From Myxococcales bacterium (GTDB lineage Bacteria > Myxococcota > Myxococcia > Myxococcales > Anaeromyxobacteraceae), in NCBI GenBank assembly GCA_021784995.1, contig JAJYHA010000359.1, positions 1-10,347 on the forward strand: a stretch of 10,347 bases of DNA. The letters are read 5' to 3'. Under the pieces are notes generated by a model, which worked only from the letters and a program-made list of their open reading frames with translations, was not told the DNA's origin and did not search any database. Position 1 is the first letter of the stretch; each line of letters starts with the position of its first letter. Positions 6,797-10,347 of this stretch are shown here, piece by piece. Both the position numbers and the translations under genes were made by a program.

Positions 6797-7689
6797 GCCG
6801 TGCCTCCCGCCGCCGCGACCGCCGCCGCGATGGCGCCGCGCAGCGTCCGCTCGCAGCGCACGCCTCGGGCCTCCACCAGGGCCCGGCCCCGGTCGGCCTC
6901 GGTGCCCTCGAGCCGGAGCACGAGCGGCCCCGGCGCGCCGCCCAGCGCGTCCAGGGCGGCCAGGATCGACTCCGCCACCCGGTCCACGCGCGTCAGGCCG
7001 CCGAACACGTTGACCAGCACCGCCCGCAGCCCCGGGAGCGCGGCGACCTCGCGAAACGCGGCGGTCACCGCCGCCTCGTCGAACCCGCCGCTCAGGTCGA
7101 GGAAACAGGCGGCGCGGCAGCCCGCCGCCTCGAGCAGGTCCATGGCGGCCATCGTCTCGCCCGCCCCCACCGAGAGCAGGGCCACGGCGCCGTCGAGCGC
7201 GACGAAGTCGATCCCGACCGCCTTCAGGCGCGTCGCGGCGGGCGGCCGCGTGGCCGCCAGCAGGCCCGCCACGCGCTCGTTCCGGTAGGCCGCGTTCTCG
7301 TCGCAGAGCGCCCGCGCGCGGGTGGCGTGGAGCGCGCGCGCGCCCGCCACCAGGTCGGCCTCCAGCCAGAGCAGCTCGTGCTCCGCGAAGACGCCAGCGA
7401 GCGCGAGCAGCGGCGCGCCGGCGATCGGCACCCAGCGCTCGAGGCCGGCCGAGGCGAGCAGCGCGTGCACGTGCCCCCCGCCGACGCGCTCGCGGGCGTC
7501 CACCTCCACCGCCGCGCCCGGCCCCCGCGCGCCCGGCGCCAGCGGCCGCAGCGCGAGCCGGATCGTGCCGCGGTCGGGGCGGATCGCGACCTGGAGCCGG
7601 TGCGGATCGCCTCCGGCCGGGACCGTCCCTCCGGCCTGCAGGCCCGCGCCCTCCAGGATGGGCGCGAGCTGCTCGGGGAGGAGCCACAT
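6793..7689 (-). CDS. Shortened SucC-like (succinyl-CoA synthetase beta-type) protein with degenerate ATP-grasp region
   Basis: 298 residues against ~390 for normal SucC. The C-terminal ligase domain is clear: [20 protein letters not shown] (163-182), FLDLSGG at 196-202, [14 protein letters not shown] at 223-236 and [12 protein letters not shown] at 257-268. The N-terminal ~150 residues keep only a remnant of the ATP-grasp fold. WLEADLV (108-114) sits where SucC has IEINPLV, so the Glu is kept but the Mg-ligand Asn is Asp. Arg124 sits where SucC has the Mg-ligand Asp of LDGK. The first part of the ATP-grasp domain, with its nucleotide-binding Lys and glycine-rich loop, is absent. The start is fixed by a TGATG overlap with the B12 subunit stop and GGGGGAGG upstream, and the preceding gene is intact, so this is not a frameshift or a mis-called start. 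It probably dimerises with the SucD-like subunit; whether the pair uses ATP is open. Confidence 0.85.
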   Translation of the reverse strand: MWLLPEQLAPILEGAGLQAGGTVPAGGDPHRLQVAIRPDRGTIRLALRPLAPGARGPGAAVEVDARERVGGGHVHALLASAGLERWVPIAGAPLLALAGVFAEHELLWLEADLVAGARALHATRARALCDENAAYRNERVAGLLAATRPPAATRLKAVGIDFVALDGAVALLSVGAGETMAAMDLLEAAGCRAACFLDLSGGFDEAAVTAAFREVAALPGLRAVLVNVFGGLTRVDRVAESILAALDALGGAPGPLVLRLEGTEADRGRALVEARGVRCERTLRGAIAAAVAAAGGTA

Positions 7690-8105
7690 CAGCGCGCCTC
7701 CCCCGGCGCCGCGGCCTGGAGCCGGGCGAACCAGGCGACGATCTCCGCCAGCGGCGTGCCCGTGGGGAAGACGCCCTCCACCCCCAGCTCCCGGAGGCGA
7801 GCCACGTCGCGCGGCGGGATGGCGCCGCCCACCACCACCTGGACGTCGTCGCGGATCCCGCGCGCGCGCAGCTGGTCGATCACCTTCCGCGTGAGCGGCA
7901 GGTGCGCGCCGGAGAGGATGCTCAGCGCGACCACGTCGGCGTCCTCGGCCAGCGCCACGGCCGCCACCTGCTCCACGGTCTGGTGGAGGCCGGTGTAGAT
8001 GACCTCCATCCCCGCGTCGCGCAGCGCCATCGCGACCACCTTGGCCCCCCGGTCGTGGCCGTCGAGCCCGGGCTTCGCCAGCACCACGCGGATCCGCCTC
8101 GCCAT
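7689..8105 (-). CDS. Cobalamin-binding (small/C-terminal) subunit of a methylmalonyl-CoA mutase-type enzyme
   Basis: 138 residues from the ATG at 8105, matching stand-alone B12-binding subunits, which typically begin [18 protein letters not shown]. The base-off/His-on motif DxHxxG is present as Asp15-Gly-His17-Asp-Arg-Gly20; His17 would be the lower axial cobalt ligand. The downstream SxL (Ser62-Ile-Leu64) and GG (93-94) motifs of the Rossmann B12 domain are also present. A GTG nine nt upstream (8114) would add three residues (MSA). I prefer ATG because GAGGTGA lies directly before it at good spacing, while the GTG is part of that site. The gene ends in TGATG, shared with the next start. It should associate with the large subunit encoded just upstream to form a split-subunit AdoCbl mutase, as in archaeal mutases and in 2-hydroxyisobutyryl-CoA and isobutyryl-CoA mutases. 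Confidence 0.93.
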   Translation of the reverse strand: MARRIRVVLAKPGLDGHDRGAKVVAMALRDAGMEVIYTGLHQTVEQVAAVALAEDADVVALSILSGAHLPLTRKVIDQLRARGIRDDVQVVVGGAIPPRDVARLRELGVEGVFPTGTPLAEIVAWFARLQAAAPGEAR

Positions 8106-8109
8106 CGCG

Positions 8110-8117
8110 CTCACCTC
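8110..8117 (-). promoter_or_regulatory. Ribosome binding site deciding the start of the B12-binding subunit
   Basis: On the minus strand GAGGTGAG (8117-8110) is followed by four nt and the ATG at 8105. The TGA of the large-subunit gene (8118-8116) overlaps this site, so the two mutase subunits are translationally coupled and probably made in matched amounts. The GTG at 8114-8112 lies inside the site and has no better upstream site of its own. Confidence 0.6.
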
Positions 8118-9753
8118 AGATGCCCACCGGCTCCTTGAACCGGCCGAACACGTCCAGGAAGACGGCGTTGATCTCGCCGACGGTGCAGTAGGCCCGCGCG
8201 CACGCCATCAGCGGCGGCATCACGTTCACGGAGCCGGCCGCGGCCTCCCGGAGCGCCGCCAGCGTGGAGCGCACGGCGGCCGGGTCGCGGCGGCGCTTCA
8301 CCTCGGCCAGCCGCGCGAGCTGCCGCTCGCGGATGCGCGGGTCGGGCTCGTAGAGGTCGAGCTGCGCCTCCTCCGGCCGGGTGAACCGGTTCACGCCCAC
8401 CACCACCTTCTCGCCCGACTCCTGCCGCTGCTGCTGCCGGAAGGCCTCCTGCGCGATCTCGCGCTGGATGACCCCCTTCTCGACGGCGGGGACCATGCCG
8501 CCCATCCGGTCGACGCGCTCGACGACGGCCGCGATCTCCGTCTCCATCCGGTCGGTGAGCGCCTCCACGTACCAGGAGCCTCCCAGCGGGTCGGCCACCG
8601 CCGGGACGCCCGTCTCGTGGGCCAGGATCTGCTGCGTCCGCAGCGCCAGCTCGGCGCTCCCGGGCGTCGGCAGCGCGAAGGCCTCGTCGTAGGCCGCGGT
8701 GAAGACCGACTGCACGCCCCCCAGCACCGCCGCCATCAGCTCGTAGGCGACGCGGACCACGTTGTTCATGGGCTGCCGGGCGGTGAGCGTGACGCCGCCG
8801 CACACGCAGCCGAAGCGGAACATCCAGGAGCGCGGATCCTTCGCGCCGAAGCGGTCGCGCATGATGCGGGCCCAGAGGCGGCGGCCGGCGCGGTACTTCG
8901 CGACCTCCTCGAAGAAGTCCATGTGCGTGTAGAAGAAGAAGCTGACCTGCCGGGCGATGGCGTCGACCGCCATCCCGCGGTCCACGCAGGCCTGCACGTA
9001 GGCGATGGCGTCCGACAGCGTGTAGGCCATCTCCTGGACCGCCGTGCAGCCGGCGTCGCGGAAGTGGGCACCGGCCACGCTGATGGCGTTGAAGCTGGGT
9101 GCGTGCGCCGCGCAGTGCTCGATGGTGTCGACGATGAGCCGGATGGAGGGGCGCGCCGGGTAGATCCACGTCCCGCGCGACACGTACTCCTTCAGGATGT
9201 CGTTCTGGACGGTGCCGTTGATCTTCCCGGGCGGGACGCCCTGCCGCTCGCACAGCGCCAGGTACATGGCAAGGATCGTCGCCGCGGTGCCGTTGATGGT
9301 GAAGGAGGTGCTGATGCGGTCGAGCGGGAGGCCGGCGAAGACGACCTCCATGTCGGCCAGGGTGTCGATGGCGACGCCCACGCGGCCGACCTCCTCCTCC
9401 ACGCGCGGGTCGTCGGAGTCGAAGCCCATCTGCGTCGGCAGGTCGAGCGCCACGCTCAGGCCGGTCTGGCCCTGCTCCAGCAGGAACCGGTAGCGCTCGT
9501 TGGTGTCCTCGGCCGTCCCGAAGCCGGCGTACTGGCGAAAGGTCCAGAGCTTGCCGCGGTACCCGGTGGCGTGGATCCCGCGCGTGTAGGGGTACTGGCC
9601 GGGATGACCGATGCGGGCCGGATCCTGCGCCTCGACCGACTCCGGGCCGTAGAGCGGCTCGAGCGGGAGCCCGGACGACGTCGCGGCCGCCGGGGGCGGG
9701 TGACTCGCGAGTTGCCGCTCCCAGGCCCGCCGCTGCTCGCGCCCGTCGCTCAC
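8116..9753 (-). CDS. Methylmalonyl-CoA mutase-like large (acyl-CoA-binding) subunit with divergent active site
   Basis: 545 residues, the usual length for a stand-alone mutase TIM-barrel subunit without the B12 domain. The GTG start at 9753 overlaps the GntR stop (GTGA) with AAGGAGGG upstream. Family landmarks are [20 protein letters not shown] (58-77), [20 protein letters not shown] at 95-114, [20 protein letters not shown] (180-199), [13 protein letters not shown] at 388-400 and VVGVNRF at 451-457. By remembered Propionibacterium numbering, Tyr75 (=Tyr89), Gln183 (=Gln197), Arg193 (=Arg207, the carboxylate-binding Arg), His230 (=His244) and Glu357 (=Glu370) are kept. This favours a dicarboxylic acyl-CoA over hydroxyisobutyryl- or isobutyryl-CoA. 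Several other conserved positions differ: His61, Gly64, Lys68, Ala229, Gly315, Val317, Phe351 and Ala353. It needs the adjacent small subunit and adenosylcobalamin. No MeaB-type GTPase or epimerase is visible nearby. Superfamily is certain; the substrate is unproven. Confidence 0.93.
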   Translation of the reverse strand: MSDGREQRRAWERQLASHPPPAAATSSGLPLEPLYGPESVEAQDPARIGHPGQYPYTRGIHATGYRGKLWTFRQYAGFGTAEDTNERYRFLLEQGQTGLSVALDLPTQMGFDSDDPRVEEEVGRVGVAIDTLADMEVVFAGLPLDRISTSFTINGTAATILAMYLALCERQGVPPGKINGTVQNDILKEYVSRGTWIYPARPSIRLIVDTIEHCAAHAPSFNAISVAGAHFRDAGCTAVQEMAYTLSDAIAYVQACVDRGMAVDAIARQVSFFFYTHMDFFEEVAKYRAGRRLWARIMRDRFGAKDPRSWMFRFGCVCGGVTLTARQPMNNVVRVAYELMAAVLGGVQSVFTAAYDEAFALPTPGSAELALRTQQILAHETGVPAVADPLGGSWYVEALTDRMETEIAAVVERVDRMGGMVPAVEKGVIQREIAQEAFRQQQRQESGEKVVVGVNRFTRPEEAQLDLYEPDPRIRERQLARLAEVKRRRDPAAVRSTLAALREAAAGSVNVMPPLMACARAYCTVGEINAVFLDVFGRFKEPVGI

Positions 9754-10347
9754 GTTCGGCCCTCCTTGCCCTGTCGCCTCGGCCGCTCCACCACGGCGCG
9801 GTAGGCGGCGTAGGCGTTCTCGCAGTGACGGCGCGCCAGCGCCTCGGCCCGCGCGGCCGCGCCCGCCTGCATGGCGTCGCACACGGCGGCCAGCTCGGCG
9901 ATCGCCTCCGCCATGCGGCCCGGTCGCGCCAGCGAGATCGGCTTGGCGCGCGCGACGTAGTCCTGGATGCTGGAGAGGATCTGGCGGACGCGATCGGAGG
10001 TGGCGAGCGCGCTGTACCGCTCGTAGTACTCGACCTGCAGGGTCATGAAGCGCTCGAGGTCCTCCGCCTGCACGGCCGCCTCCATCCGCTCGATCACCTC
10101 CCGCAGCCGCGCCAGCTCGACGCGCGGGCGGCTCCTGGCCGCGAACGACGCGACCACGCCCTCGACCACGCCGCGGACCGCGTAGAACTCCTCCATCTCC
10201 TCGATCGCCGGCACCCCCGCCACCACCACGCTGCGCCAGGGCGCGCCCTTCACCAGGCCGTCGCGCTCCAGCTTGCGGAGCGCCTCCCGGACCGGCGTGC
10301 GGCTCACCTTCATGCGGGCGGAGAGCTCCTCGGTGACGAGGCGCTCT
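9750..10347 (-). CDS. GntR-family transcriptional regulator with FCD-type effector domain (N-terminus outside window)
   Basis: The frame is open to the right edge; 198 residues are visible, and an internal Met at 10313 is not the start because the HTH runs through it. Residues 2-32 (RLVTEELSARMKVSRTPVRE continuing to GLV) are the winged-helix DNA-binding segment typical of GntR proteins, with SRTPVREAL in the recognition helix. The remaining ~150 residues are all-helical and fit the FCD (FadR C-terminal) ligand domain. Of the usual Asp/His metal ligands, only a late His (His174, in ARRHCE) is clear; the first His position appears to be Tyr108. A metal-independent effector site is therefore likely. 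The gene leads the operon and its stop overlaps the mutase start, which suggests autoregulation and control by the pathway's substrate or a CoA intermediate. The operator and promoter would be outside the window. Confidence 0.88.
   Translation of the reverse strand, partial: ERLVTEELSARMKVSRTPVREALRKLERDGLVKGAPWRSVVVAGVPAIEEMEEFYAVRGVVEGVVASFAARSRPRVELARLREVIERMEAAVQAEDLERFMTLQVEYYERYSALATSDRVRQILSSIQDYVARAKPISLARPGRMAEAIAELAAVCDAMQAGAAARAEALARRHCENAYAAYRAVVERPRRQGKEGRT
9760..9767 (-). promoter_or_regulatory. Strong ribosome binding site for the mutase large subunit, inside the GntR gene
   Basis: AAGGAGGG on the minus strand (9767-9760) sits 6 nt before the GTG at 9753. It is the closest match to the anti-Shine-Dalgarno consensus that I noticed in the window. 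It identifies the true start, since the frame stays open further upstream through the GntR gene without mutase similarity. Confidence 0.65.

Noticed and set aside
6793..7689. Possibility that the short SucC-like gene is a frameshifted pseudogene
   Set aside because: The gene is open throughout and codon use matches its neighbours. It is coupled at both ends by TGATG and GTGA overlaps, and the upstream space is filled by an intact B12-subunit gene, so no lost N-terminal part can be hidden there.
8116..9753. Assignment as 2-hydroxyisobutyryl-CoA or isobutyryl-CoA mutase
   Set aside because: The position of mutase Tyr89 is Tyr here (Ile in the hydroxyisobutyryl enzyme, Phe in the isobutyryl enzyme), and the carboxylate-binding Arg is kept. 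This favours a carboxylated substrate.
7999..9804. A 601-codon plus-strand open frame antisense to the mutase gene
   Set aside because: It is a low-complexity Arg/Gly/His/Leu-rich translation with no recognisable motif, opposite a well-conserved mutase. Long antisense frames are expected at this GC content.

Overview
This is a very GC-rich, almost gap-free bacterial window with third codon positions strongly biased to G/C, frequent GTG starts and long antisense shadow ORFs. It suggests a high-GC soil or sediment lineage, for example Rokubacteria/Methylomirabilota-like, a deltaproteobacterium or an actinobacterium. The taxon is a guess. I saw no RNA genes, CRISPR arrays, insertion sequences or phage genes.

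Layout. Positions 1-605 (+) hold the C-terminal part of a WYL-domain regulator cut by the window edge. After a 19-nt convergent junction, everything from 625 to 10347 is one minus-strand gene train. In transcription order it is: a GntR/FCD regulator (cut by the right edge), a methylmalonyl-CoA mutase-like large subunit, a B12-binding small subunit, a shortened SucC-like protein, a SucD-like acyl-CoA ligase alpha subunit, a crotonase-fold protein, and a full branched-chain-amino-acid-type (HAAT) ABC importer: binding protein, two permeases and two ATPases (livK-H-M-G-F order). Six junctions are 4-nt GTGA stop/start overlaps and one is TGATG. The largest gap in the train is 22 nt. This points to one translationally coupled operon whose promoter lies beyond the right edge.

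How the genes may work together (inference). The importer brings in a small carboxylate, the SucCD-like pair handles its CoA ester, the B12 mutase rearranges the carbon skeleton, and the crotonase-fold enzyme decarboxylates or hydrates the product. The GntR protein would sense the substrate or an intermediate. The logic resembles the E. coli Scp (sleeping beauty mutase) route from succinate to propionyl-CoA, with a dedicated importer and a SucCD-like pair in place of a CoA-transferase.

Three enzymes depart from the textbook forms. The SucC-like subunit lacks the N-terminal half of the ATP-grasp domain. The mutase keeps the residues that recognise a carboxylated acyl-CoA but has changed several conserved active-site positions. 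The crotonase keeps one catalytic Glu and has Gln at the other. The cassette therefore may act on a substrate other than succinyl/methylmalonyl-CoA, and it is the main candidate here for an undescribed pathway.
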